From: an uncultured Bacteroidales bacterium
GTDB taxonomy: Bacteria; Bacteroidota; Bacteroidia; Bacteroidales; F082
Assembly (NCBI GenBank): GCA_905236635.1
Contig: CAJOCJ010000003.1
Coordinates: 124,001 to 188,000, forward strand
Direction: 5' to 3'
Length of the DNA: 64,000 nt
Part shown: positions 1-7,319 of the stretch, one piece after another
Numbering within the stretch: position 1 is the first letter of the stretch
Layout of the letters: each line of letters starts with the position of its first letter
Made by a program: the position numbers and the translations under genes
Notes under the pieces: generated by a model
Databases searched by the model: none
The model's input: only the letters and a program-made list of their open reading frames with translations
What the model was told of the DNA's origin: nothing

Positions 1-1
1 T

Positions 2-2560
2 GTTACCGAAGGTCAGGCCTTCACCGATGGGGAGGGTAACTATTTTGCGGGCATACTTGGTTGGAGTGAAATCCGAACCCTGTGGGGCAAGACCCTCAGG
101 CCGTTCACCAACTTCAGCCAACCATTCAACATCACTTACGTGACCAATGGCGGCACCCTGCCAGAGGGTTATCCGACAACCTACACCTTCGCTGAGACGG
201 TAGTCATGCCGATACCTACCAAGGCTGACAACACCTTCATGGGCTGGTACTTGTATAGTTACTTCGAGGGCGATCCCGTCACCGAAATCACCGCCGGCAC
301 CATGATAGGCGACAAGACCTTATATGCTGAGTGGGCTCCTAAATACGCCGACGTCAGTTATATTGACGAGAATGGTTCACCGCAGACCGTCCGCGCCACC
401 ATACTCTATGGCATCGAGACCGACACCCTTCCGGGAGGCATCTACACTTGTTTGCGTGATGTGTATTGCGACAAACTTGTCTTCAACGGCAACACAACCA
501 TCATAATAAATGACGATTGCTATCTTTATGTTGAATGTATGGGCAAAGGCATCACCGATTCTGAGAACGGCCTCTTCGTCAACGGCGACCTCACCGTTTA
601 CGGACAGGAGAATAGTTATGGCGGTATCTGCTCATACAATGTCCAGGCTTCAGGCGATGTGGCCATCTACGGCGGTTACACATTTATCGGCTACCTCAGT
701 GCCAACAACGGCAACGGCACCATCACCCTCAGTTGGACAGGACCTGACAACGGTTATTATGTTATGGAATACATTGGCAATGTGGTTCTCGCCAAGACAT
801 TTATGAATGAATACAATACCATATATGAGGCCGGTCCGGTTGAAGACGTGACCACCATCAACGACAAATGGCTCTACCCATGCGTCACCGAAACGGAAGT
901 CAGCTACTTGGACGAGGACGGCGTGTTGCAGACCACCATGGCCAGAGTGCTTTACGGCGGAGAAGAGGCGGAATACCCAGGAGGTGTTTACACTGTTATG
1001 GCCGGCTATGCCAAGAGCAATGCCTACTATGACCGTCTCCATTTCACCGGCGACGCCACCCTCATCCTTCCTGATTATGGCAGTTTTGGCATCGCAGCAT
1101 ACAAGTCAGACGAAGATTACTGGCTTAAAGTTGATGGCGACCTCACAATCTACGGACAGACGATTGGTAATGGCGGATGCATATTTATAAATGACACTAT
1201 TCATGGCGATGTCAACATATATGGAGGTCAAAACACGCTCGTAAATCTCAATGCCGACAACATCAACCTCAGCTGGACAGCAGTTAATAACGACTACTTT
1301 ATTACACCTCAAGCAGGCACTGTGAATCTCCTCAAAGATTTCGTGACAAATACCCCAGAAGGCTTTGAGGTGATTCCTGCCGGAAACAACATCCCGTATG
1401 ATGTCATCAGCGACAAAGAAATCTCTCCATACGCCGAGACCGTGGCTGTCAGCTACATGGACGAGAACGGCGATACGCATACCGAGAATGCCACCGTGCT
1501 TTGGGATATCGAGACGAGTCTCGGCGGCGGCACCTATACCTTTATGCGCGATAATTTCTTCAACCAGATCAGCTTCAGCGGTGACACCAAACTCATCGTT
1601 CCTGACGGTATCGATATCTATTGCAATGACGTGGATAATGCTCTCAGCGTTAACGGTGACTTGGCCATCTATGGTCAGAAGAACCGCTATGGCACTATCA
1701 ACTTCAAAGCCACTACCACGGGCGATGTCATCGTTGGCAATGTTTATGTTAATAGCTCTGTCATCAATAGTGGGGGTGATATCCTCATCGTAGGCGGCCA
1801 ACAAAGTTACAGCAACCTCAAGGCCAACGGCGGCAACGGCACCATCACTCTTGGTTACCTTTCTGACTACGATGTGATCCGATGCTATGACTATGAGGGT
1901 ACCGTGGCTATCAGGGCAGGCCAGGCAATGCAACACTGGGGAACAGTTTACATGGGCACGCTCACAGCTGATGAGGTGGACGAAATCGAAGGTGGTGCAT
2001 ACCTGACGCCATATCATTTATCGACTAATACCCAGACGATAGCATTGACAGCAGGATGGAACTGGGTCAGCACCTACATTGCGGTAGATGATCCGGTCGC
2101 TATGCTCGATATGCTGAAAGAAGGCTTGGGTGATAATGCCGAACAGATACAGTCATTCTATTGCACGACAGAATACGATGGAGAAGAGTGGTTCGGCGAT
2201 TTGGATGAAGAAGGTATCACCAACGATCAGATGTACATGATTCTCGTAAATACACCATGCACTGTTGAGCTAGAAGGATATACAGCTATTGCCGACCAAT
2301 ACGAAATCACCATCAAACCAGGTTGGAACTGGATAGGGTTCCCTAATCCATATCCAATAGATGTCGTTGTCGCCATGGTCAACTTTGAGGCTGATGAGGG
2401 AGACCAGATTCAGAGCAAATATTGCACGACTGAATTTGACGGCGATGAATGGTTTGGTGACTTAGAGGCATTTGAACCAGGAGAAGGATACTTGTACTAT
2501 TCAAACAGCTCAAGTGTCAAGACGCTGATATTAAATGATGAAGTTATAATTATTAAATAG
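2..2560 (+). CDS. Large secreted surface protein, 5' end outside window
   Basis: The reading frame is open from base 2, so the start codon and any signal peptide lie to the left of the window. What is visible is an InlB-type (Listeria-Bacteroides) repeat at about 150-345 (ending in LYAEW), then three copies of a roughly 180-residue module beginning near 350, 895 and 1440. Each opens with VSY-(I/L/M)-DE(N/D)G and carries LYG or LWD, PGG.YT or GGGTYT, and NGDL..YGQ motifs. The last 170 residues (2051-2557) are a duplicated module with GWNW at both starts and EWFGDL in both halves, shared with the proteins ending at 27905 and 45295. The function is unknown; adhesion or carbohydrate binding is only a guess. 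No T9SS tail is seen. A strong terminator follows. Confidence 0.8.
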   Translation, partial: VTEGQAFTDGEGNYFAGILGWSEIRTLWGKTLRPFTNFSQPFNITYVTNGGTLPEGYPTTYTFAETVVMPIPTKADNTFMGWYLYSYFEGDPVTEITAGTMIGDKTLYAEWAPKYADVSYIDENGSPQTVRATILYGIETDTLPGGIYTCLRDVYCDKLVFNGNTTIIINDDCYLYVECMGKGITDSENGLFVNGDLTVYGQENSYGGICSYNVQASGDVAIYGGYTFIGYLSANNGNGTITLSWTGPDNGYYVMEYIGNVVLAKTFMNEYNTIYEAGPVEDVTTINDKWLYPCVTETEVSYLDEDGVLQTTMARVLYGGEEAEYPGGVYTVMAGYAKSNAYYDRLHFTGDATLILPDYGSFGIAAYKSDEDYWLKVDGDLTIYGQTIGNGGCIFINDTIHGDVNIYGGQNTLVNLNADNINLSWTAVNNDYFITPQAGTVNLLKDFVTNTPEGFEVIPAGNNIPYDVISDKEISPYAETVAVSYMDENGDTHTENATVLWDIETSLGGGTYTFMRDNFFNQISFSGDTKLIVPDGIDIYCNDVDNALSVNGDLAIYGQKNRYGTINFKATTTGDVIVGNVYVNSSVINSGGDILIVGGQQSYSNLKANGGNGTITLGYLSDYDVIRCYDYEGTVAIRAGQAMQHWGTVYMGTLTADEVDEIEGGAYLTPYHLSTNTQTIALTAGWNWVSTYIAVDDPVAMLDMLKEGLGDNAEQIQSFYCTTEYDGEEWFGDLDEEGITNDQMYMILVNTPCTVELEGYTAIADQYEITIKPGWNWIGFPNPYPIDVVVAMVNFEADEGDQIQSKYCTTEFDGDEWFGDLEAFEPGEGYLYYSNSSSVKTLILNDEVIIIK

Positions 2561-2576
2561 GTGTGAATGTCGAACG

Positions 2577-2612
2577 AAAAGAGTGAAGTCTTCGGACTTC
2601 ACTCTTTTTTTT
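2577..2612. terminator. Bidirectional intrinsic terminator between surface protein and ssrA
   Basis: A perfect inverted repeat (AAAAGAGTGAAGTC, loop TTCG, GACTTCACTCTTTT) is flanked by an A run on the left and a T run on the right. It can therefore end transcripts from both sides: the surface protein gene on the plus strand and ssrA on the minus strand, whose 3' end is only two bases away. Confidence 0.9.
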
Positions 2613-2613
2613 G

Positions 2614-3011
2614 TGGAGCTGGAGGGAGTCGAACCCTCGTCCAAACAAGGAACAATCATGCTTTCTACATACTTATTCTGTTGTTGTTTTTCGAGTTGTG
2701 CAAGGAAACAGACATCCTAATCGCAACCTTATCTCCTAAAGCTTCACGACGTTGCCGGAGCTTCCGCGTCGCTATCCCGAAATTGCTGAGCACCTCGTTG
2801 TCGGACCGGAATCGGGAGGCTCCATCCGCGAGATGTCTCGTCCTCTCACCTTGTGAAAGGATTGAGCTTCAGTCTACTGTACTTCGACTAAGCAGCGAGA
2901 GCGTAAGTATTTTCGCCAATTAATTTTTTGCAGTCAAGATTTGCGAGCGTCACTGCGAGGCTCGGTATGCTTACATAACCCTTCTACAAGCTGTCAAAAC
3001 CGGTCAGCCCC
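2614..3011 (-). ncRNA. ssrA: tmRNA (transfer-messenger RNA)
   Basis: Read on the minus strand, the RNA begins GGGGCTGACC and ends with a T-arm (GGGTTCGACTCCC) and CAGCTCC that pairs with the 5' end to form the tRNA-like acceptor stem; CCA is not encoded. The tag reading frame is at 2888-2917 and reads GENTYALAA then TAG, with a GGC resume codon. The length of about 398 nt is normal for one-piece tmRNA. It rescues stalled ribosomes by trans-translation together with SmpB (not in this window). A TATCTTTG box upstream at 3042-3049 is the likely promoter. A 118-codon open frame across this gene on the plus strand is spurious. Confidence 0.96.
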
Positions 3012-3041
3012 AGATGTCATGTGCTTTTTTCAAAAAGTTTG

Positions 3042-3049
3042 CAAAGATA
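3042..3049 (-). promoter_or_regulatory. Promoter -7 box of ssrA
   Basis: TATCTTTG on the minus strand matches the Bacteroidetes housekeeping -7 consensus TAnnTTTG. It lies about 30 bases before the mature tmRNA 5' end, which leaves a short leader for RNase P to remove. Confidence 0.7.
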
Positions 3050-3065
3050 CAATTAATTTCTGAAA

Positions 3066-4214
3066 TCAGATATATTTTTTTACATCTTCATCGGAAATCG
3101 TTGAGCCACAAAGTATTACGAGGCGTCCGACGACGTTTTGCAGCTCGCGTATGTTACCTGTCCACTGTTGTTTTTTGAGTTCTGCTATTGCTTTTTCGGT
3201 GAAAGTGGGTATTGGTTTTCCCATCTCGTTGGCCGATTTCACCACGAAGCTGTTGATCAGAAGAGGTATGTCGTCGAGGCGTTCGCGCAGTGGCGGCACC
3301 TTCATTATTATCATGCTGATACGGTGGTATAAGTCTTCGCGGAAGTTGCCTTTCGCTATCTCGTCCTGCAGGTTTTTGTTGGTGGCCGCGATGACACGGA
3401 CATCGACTTTTATCTCTTCTTCGCCGCCTACGCGTGTTATCTTGTTTTCCTGGAGTGCGCGCAGTACTTTGGCTTGTGCTGCGAGGCTCATGTCGCCGAT
3501 CTCGTCGAGGAAGAGGGTGCCGTTGTTGGCAAGCTCGAAGTCGCCTTTCTTCTGTTTGACGGCTGAGGTGAAGGCGCCTTTTTCGTGTCCGAACAGCTGG
3601 CTCTCAATGAGTTCCGATGGTATGGCGGCGCAGTTGACCTCTATGAAGGCGTTGTCTTTACGTGGGCTCATCTCATGCAGCTGGCGTGCCACCAGTTCTT
3701 TGCCGGTGCCGTTCTCGCCGAGGATAAGGACACGTGCGTTGGTGGGCGCCACCACGCCTATCATCTCGTTGAGTTCGTTCATGGCAGGGGAGGAGCCGAC
3801 CATCTCGTATTGTTTGTTCACCACGTTGCGTAGCACTTTCGTCTCGTTGACGAGGCGGTTTTTGTCGAGGGCGTTACGCAGGGTGATGAGCATACGGTTG
3901 AGGTCCATGGGCTTCTCGATGAAGTCGTAGGCGCCTTTTTTTATGGCGTCGACGGCTATGTCGATGGTGCCGTGGCCTGATATTATAATGATAGGTGTGT
4001 CGGTGACAGCCTTGGCTTTCTCTAGGAACTCTATGCCGTCCATCTGTGGCATTTTGATGTCGCAGAATATGGCGTCGAAGGTGTCGTCGTTAAGCATAGG
4101 CAGTGCGTCGATGGCCGATGGTGCCTCGCTGATGGTGTAGCCTTCGTTCTCCAGTATCCCGTGCATGGCGCGGCGGATGGCAGACTCGTCGTCGATGATA
4201 AGGACTTTTGCCAT
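3066..4214 (-). CDS. Sigma-54-dependent response regulator without a DNA-binding domain
   Basis: 382 residues. The receiver domain covers residues 1-120, with acidic residues D8 and D9 and phospho-acceptor D52 (in CDIKMPQMDG). A sigma-54 activator AAA+ domain follows (about 135-365), with Walker A GENGTGKE at 166-173, Walker B LFLDEIG near 224-230 and an arginine-finger region FREDLYHRI. The sigma-54 contact loop reads GAFTSA (203-208) instead of GAFTGA. The protein stops after the AAA+ lid, and no Fis-type helix-turn-helix is present, unlike classical NtrC of about 450-470 residues. From memory, Bacteroidetes have a subfamily of this length with the same loop, so this is probably not a truncation. 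It may act from solution rather than from a DNA enhancer. The start codon overlaps the stop of the LOG gene (TAATG), so the two are coupled. Confidence 0.9.
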   Translation of the reverse strand: MAKVLIIDDESAIRRAMHGILENEGYTISEAPSAIDALPMLNDDTFDAIFCDIKMPQMDGIEFLEKAKAVTDTPIIIISGHGTIDIAVDAIKKGAYDFIEKPMDLNRMLITLRNALDKNRLVNETKVLRNVVNKQYEMVGSSPAMNELNEMIGVVAPTNARVLILGENGTGKELVARQLHEMSPRKDNAFIEVNCAAIPSELIESQLFGHEKGAFTSAVKQKKGDFELANNGTLFLDEIGDMSLAAQAKVLRALQENKITRVGGEEEIKVDVRVIAATNKNLQDEIAKGNFREDLYHRISMIIMKVPPLRERLDDIPLLINSFVVKSANEMGKPIPTFTEKAIAELKKQQWTGNIRELQNVVGRLVILCGSTISDEDVKKYI

Positions 4215-4939
4215 TAGAAGTTGGGTTTAAGTTCGGATGACTGATAGAAGTCGTCGATGATACGTACTGCTTCGTCTACGTCGTCAACCACATGGAAGAT
4301 GCTGAAGTCGAATTCTTTGATCATCTTATTTTCCAGAAGTGTCTGGCGGAACCAGTCGACGAGCGGGTTCCAGAACTCTGAGCCGAACATCACGATAGGG
4401 AAGTTGGCGATTTTGTTGGTCTGCATCAAGGTGAGGGCTTCCGACAGCTCATCGAGGGTGCCGAAGCCGCCCGGGAAGGCGATGAATCCTTGGGAGTAGC
4501 GGGTGAACATCGTCTTGCGGATGTAGAAATAGTCGAAGTTGATGGACTTGTCGGGGTCGATGTATTGGTTGGCGTGTTGTTCGTGAGGCAGCACGATGTT
4601 GAGTCCTACGCTCTTTCCGCCGGCTTCATGAGCGCCTCTGTTACCTGCTTCCATGATGCCAGGACCGCCGCCAGTGATGACGCCGAAGCCTTTCTCTACG
4701 AGTTTAGCGCCAGTTTCGACGGCTTTATGGTAATATATGTTGTCTTCGGTGACACGTGCCGAGCCGAAGATGGCGACGCAGGGACCTATTCGCGAAAGCG
4801 TCTCATAACCGTTGACAAACTCCGACATTATCTTGAACACCGACCAGGAATCGTTGGCCTTGGTGTAGGACCATTTTCTGTAGTCGATGGATCTCTTTAT
4901 TTTCTCTATTAGACTCATGACAGTTAAATTTTTTTGCAA
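4214..4939 (-). CDS. LOG family protein (nucleoside monophosphate phosphoribohydrolase)
   Basis: 241 residues with the two signature motifs of the family: GGGPGIMEAGNRGAHEAG and PGGFGTLDE. LOG enzymes cleave the N-glycosidic bond of nucleoside 5'-monophosphates; in plants this activates cytokinins, while in bacteria the physiological substrate is usually unclear. The protein is cytosolic, with no signal peptide. It is the first gene of a two-gene operon with the response regulator (one-base TAATG overlap). A minus-strand TATATTTG box at 4937-4944 lies almost at the ATG, implying a very short or absent leader. Confidence 0.88.
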   Translation of the reverse strand: MQKNLTVMSLIEKIKRSIDYRKWSYTKANDSWSVFKIMSEFVNGYETLSRIGPCVAIFGSARVTEDNIYYHKAVETGAKLVEKGFGVITGGGPGIMEAGNRGAHEAGGKSVGLNIVLPHEQHANQYIDPDKSINFDYFYIRKTMFTRYSQGFIAFPGGFGTLDELSEALTLMQTNKIANFPIVMFGSEFWNPLVDWFRQTLLENKMIKEFDFSIFHVVDDVDEAVRIIDDFYQSSELKPNF

Positions 4940-4944
4940 ATATA
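4937..4944 (-). promoter_or_regulatory. Promoter -7 box abutting the LOG gene start
   Basis: TATATTTG on the minus strand fits TAnnTTTG. It touches the annotated start codon, so either the transcript is leaderless or translation starts at a downstream codon such as the internal Met at residue 8. Confidence 0.5.
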
Positions 4945-4953
4945 CAATTTTTA

Positions 4954-4981
4954 GTTAGAAGTTAAAAGAGTAATGTTAAAA
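4954..4981 (+). repeat. Heptad (7-base) repeat array, 4 units
   Basis: The units read GTTAGAA, GTTAAAA, GAGTAAT and GTTAAAA without gaps, in the spacer between the LOG gene and the tRNAs. The same period is seen in other spacers at 46545-46597 and 60563-60639. Confidence 0.7.
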
Positions 4982-5021
4982 GATTTTTTTGAAAAAAGTT
5001 TTTTTGGAATGAAAAATTTTG

Positions 5022-5029
5022 TATTTTTG
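5022..5029 (+). promoter_or_regulatory. Promoter -7 box of the tRNA pair
   Basis: TATTTTTG lies 17 bases before the first tRNA base, with a TTTG about 15 bases upstream at 5003-5006. It is the only promoter candidate for the two tRNA genes. Confidence 0.6.
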
Positions 5030-5046
5030 CAGCCCGAAACGGATTA

Positions 5047-5119
5047 GCGGATTTAGCTCAGCTGGCAGAGCGGAAGCTTCCCAAGCTTCAGGTCGCGGGT
5101 TCGAGCCCCGTAATCCGCT
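5047..5119 (+). tRNA. tRNA-Gly (anticodon CCC)
   Basis: A full cloverleaf can be folded: acceptor GCGGATT with AATCCGC, D-stem GCTC/GAGC, anticodon stem GAAGC/GCTTC with loop TTCCCAA, and T-stem GCGGG/CCCGT with loop TTCGAGC. The anticodon CCC at 5080-5082 reads GGG. CCA is not encoded. It is probably co-transcribed with the tRNA-Val that starts 12 bases later. Confidence 0.96.
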
Positions 5120-5131
5120 CACGGTGCGACC

Positions 5132-5206
5132 GGAAGCTTAGCTCAGTTGGTTCAGAGCGCCTGCCTTACAAGCAGGAGGTCGCTGGTTCGAACCCAGCAG
5201 TTTCCA
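5132..5206 (+). tRNA. tRNA-Val (anticodon TAC)
   Basis: Cloverleaf: acceptor GGAAGCT with AGTTTCC (one G-T pair), D-stem GCTC/GAGC, anticodon stem CCTGC/GCAGG with loop CTTACAA, T-stem GCTGG/CCAGC with loop TTCGAAC. The anticodon TAC reads GTA and related Val codons. CCA is not encoded. Confidence 0.96.
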
Positions 5207-5271
5207 CTTGATTTTATTGACATTTTGAGCGTTGTTAATAAATATGTTCAAAAATATTTGAAAAAAAGTTA

Positions 5272-5301
5272 TTGTTCATATTAATAATTTGTGTATTTTT
5301 G
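5272..5301 (+). promoter_or_regulatory. Bacteroidetes-type promoter of the small secreted protein
   Basis: TTG at 5272-5274, 19 bases of spacer, then TATTTTTG at 5294-5301. This is a good match to the Bacteroidetes primary sigma factor consensus TTG-N19-20-TAnnTTTG. The leader to the ATG at 5347 is about 38 bases. Confidence 0.75.
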
Positions 5302-5346
5302 CAGCCTCAAAGATTAGAAAAGAAAAGAATAAAATATAATTATACA

Positions 5347-5589
5347 ATGAAAAAAGTATTTTTTACATTAGTTTTGATGGTGGCAATGAGCTTAGCAGCA
5401 AATGCTCAGGACGGTTTCTTCCAGGGTGAAGGCGGTAGCTACGACAGAGACGGGGGTTCAGGTTCAACTCCTAACATCGGTTTGCCAGTACACAATCAGG
5501 GCGCTGACCAGCCGGCTCCTCTTGGTAGCGGATTGCTCGTTCTCACAGCTTTTGGCGCAGGTTATGCCTTGCGTAAAAGAAACAAATAG
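5347..5589 (+). CDS. Small secreted protein with CTERM-like sorting tail
   Basis: 80 residues. The frame is open further upstream, but this ATG (MKKVFFTLVL) begins a clear signal peptide ending ANAQ at about residue 20 and lies downstream of the promoter. The mature part is only about 60 residues: a Gly/Ser/Asp-rich stretch, then PAPLGSGLLVLTAFGAGYAL (a short motif plus one hydrophobic segment) and a basic end RKRNK. This motif, membrane segment and basic cluster order resembles exosortase or rhombosortase CTERM substrates. Similar small proteins ending in PLGSGLL...GYA are, from memory, common in Bacteroidales. No sorting enzyme is in the window. Function unknown. Confidence 0.8.
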   Translation: MKKVFFTLVLMVAMSLAANAQDGFFQGEGGSYDRDGGSGSTPNIGLPVHNQGADQPAPLGSGLLVLTAFGAGYALRKRNK

Positions 5590-5608
5590 TGAAGATTAGT
5601 GTAGAGAG

Positions 5609-5643
5609 AAAAAAAGGAGTGTGAAATTTCACACTCCTTTTTT
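5609..5643. terminator. Bidirectional terminator between convergent genes
   Basis: The perfect palindrome GGAGTGTGAAATTTCACACTCC (two 11-base arms) has an A run before it and a T run after it. It serves the small secreted protein gene on the plus strand and the 518-residue secreted protein gene on the minus strand. Confidence 0.88.
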
Positions 5644-5646
5644 GTT

Positions 5647-7203
5647 TTATCTCAGTATCTTTCGATACGTCGTCTTTCCTGAGGTTGTCACACCTTTTAT
5701 GATATAGATTCCTTGATTTGACTCGTCGAAGACTCTTCTGTTGACGATTTGTCCGTTGACATTGTACACCTCCAAAATCTCGATGATGTCTTCATCTTCG
5801 TATTCCTGCACTGACGTGGTCAGGTCGCCCATCTCTCCGTTGGGACTGATGTTTTGTCCGTATAGTCCGCCGTTGTTGGCATTGACCCATACCACTATGT
5901 TTTGACCTCTGTGGAATCCGGTGCTGTTTTTATCGCTGGTCTTGTTATATAAGTTGGAACACATGTGCGTGAACCATATCGCATTACCGTCCATGTCGAA
6001 ACCCTGTGCGTCGACGGTGGTTTCCACGCTTCCAGGGCTGCCGCTAAGGTAGTATATTACGCTGAATCCTGTGCCATCTTCGAAGGCGTCGATGTGCACT
6101 CCCTCGCATGGTTTGTTGCTGTTGCCGATGATGATCTTGCCTTCGTCCCATAGTCTCTCGCCGTCAGAGGTGATGCGGTTTACCAAAATGTTGTATATCG
6201 ACTCTGTGCTTGCATCGGTCTGTCGGTAGGCGATGAGAATGTCGTGGCTTGTCGGGTCGACGGTGGCGTATGCGTCGAGGTAGTAGTTGGCAGGATCGGC
6301 AGTGTGGACAGGTATTCCGTCGGTGTCGGTGATGGTCGATGCGCCATTCTGGTCGAAGTGGAACACGTAGGTGTTGAAGCTCTCGCCAATGCCTGCGTGC
6401 CAGATATAGACGTATCCGCCGCCTTGTCCGTCAGGGATGGCAGTATGGCAGTATGTCACTTGGAATGTCCTGCCCGCCATCAGCAGTGTCTCGGGGCTTA
6501 TCTGTGTGCCGTCGGTGGCATATCCGGCGACGACGATCCGTTTCTCTTTGTAGAAGCCGAAGCCGCCGCTTATCTTTTCGTATGTCACGAAGACGTTGTT
6601 GTCGTTGCTTAGTGTCAGCTGTCCATAGGCGCAGTCAAGGCTGCTGTCGGATATGGTGACGCAAGGGTTGAGTGAGCCGTCAGCGTTGACATACTGAAGG
6701 TAGAGGTTGTCGTAGTCATAGCCGAGGGTCCACACGCCGCCGTCGTCGCCGGCTATGCATTCAGCACGTGAGAAGCCCTGTCCGTTGAAGAGCTGCACTC
6801 CTGTCTCGCCCCATGCATATGTGCCGTCGGCGTTGATTTTCACGGCATAGGTGTAACCGTCATAGATGGAGAAGCAGCTGACCACTCCGCCGTCGGTTGT
6901 CGCAGTCATGGCGACGCCTTCCGACATTGATGAGAACTCATGCGCTGCGATGTGGATGCCGTCGGCTCCCCATTGTGGCTCGCCTAGGACGTTGAGGCGT
7001 TGTAATGTCGGTGACCAACCGTTGGAGAAGAACTGCATCCATTGGACATAGGTGTCGCCCTCGGCATTAGTGGCAAGATAAACCTCGCCGGCATCAGCGT
7101 CGGCGTTGGCGATGAATGTGTTATTCTCAGGGTCGTTGACCCATTGGGCCTTTACGGTAATAAATACTGCCAAAGCGATGATTAATAGGTATAGTTTTTT
7201 CAT
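5647..7203 (-). CDS. Secreted protein with type IX secretion (T9SS) C-terminal tail
   Basis: 518 residues. The signal peptide is MKKLYLLIIALAVFITVKAQ. The middle (about 25-440) has short repeating beta-strand units such as DGTYAWGETG and GEPQWGADG, suggesting a beta-propeller-like fold. The last 55 residues (EVYNVNGQIVNRRVF then GIYIIKGVTTSGKTTYRKIL) fit a type A T9SS sorting domain, which directs outer-membrane passage and usually LPS attachment. The function of the cargo part is not recognised. A promoter box lies at 7225-7232, and a palindromic repeat is found upstream at 7271-7300. Confidence 0.85.
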   Translation of the reverse strand: MKKLYLLIIALAVFITVKAQWVNDPENNTFIANADADAGEVYLATNAEGDTYVQWMQFFSNGWSPTLQRLNVLGEPQWGADGIHIAAHEFSSMSEGVAMTATTDGGVVSCFSIYDGYTYAVKINADGTYAWGETGVQLFNGQGFSRAECIAGDDGGVWTLGYDYDNLYLQYVNADGSLNPCVTISDSSLDCAYGQLTLSNDNNVFVTYEKISGGFGFYKEKRIVVAGYATDGTQISPETLLMAGRTFQVTYCHTAIPDGQGGGYVYIWHAGIGESFNTYVFHFDQNGASTITDTDGIPVHTADPANYYLDAYATVDPTSHDILIAYRQTDASTESIYNILVNRITSDGERLWDEGKIIIGNSNKPCEGVHIDAFEDGTGFSVIYYLSGSPGSVETTVDAQGFDMDGNAIWFTHMCSNLYNKTSDKNSTGFHRGQNIVVWVNANNGGLYGQNISPNGEMGDLTTSVQEYEDEDIIEILEVYNVNGQIVNRRVFDESNQGIYIIKGVTTSGKTTYRKILR

Positions 7204-7224
7204 TTTAAATGATTTTTAACATCG

Positions 7225-7255
7225 CAAAGATACGAAATCAAAATGAAAAAATCAA
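7225..7255 (-). promoter_or_regulatory. Promoter of the T9SS cargo protein gene
   Basis: On the minus strand a TTG (7253-7255) is followed by 20 bases and then TATCTTTG (7225-7232), which fits the Bacteroidetes consensus. The leader is about 15 bases. Confidence 0.7.
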
Positions 7256-7270
7256 GAAAATAATAAAAAA

Positions 7271-7300
7271 TGTGGAGACGTGCCATGGCGCGTCTCCACA
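7271..7300. repeat. Palindromic repeat (GTRGAGACG family), copy 1
   Basis: A 30-base inverted repeat, TGTGGAGACG then TGCCATGGCG then CGTCTCCACA. The same element with one compensated stem change occurs at 51347-51376, and a variant lies inside murB at 28802-28830. Paired G/A changes in both arms indicate the hairpin is conserved. Confidence 0.85.
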
Positions 7301-7319
7301 TTAAACCGTAAACGGTAAA

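Noticed and set aside
1106-2017. 303-codon minus-strand open frame
   Set aside because: It is antisense to the repeat protein; its composition mirrors the codon pattern of the sense gene, and it has no promoter or domain.
2567-2923. 118-codon plus-strand open frame
   Set aside because: It lies almost wholly in the ssrA gene on the other strand and its product has no recognisable pattern.
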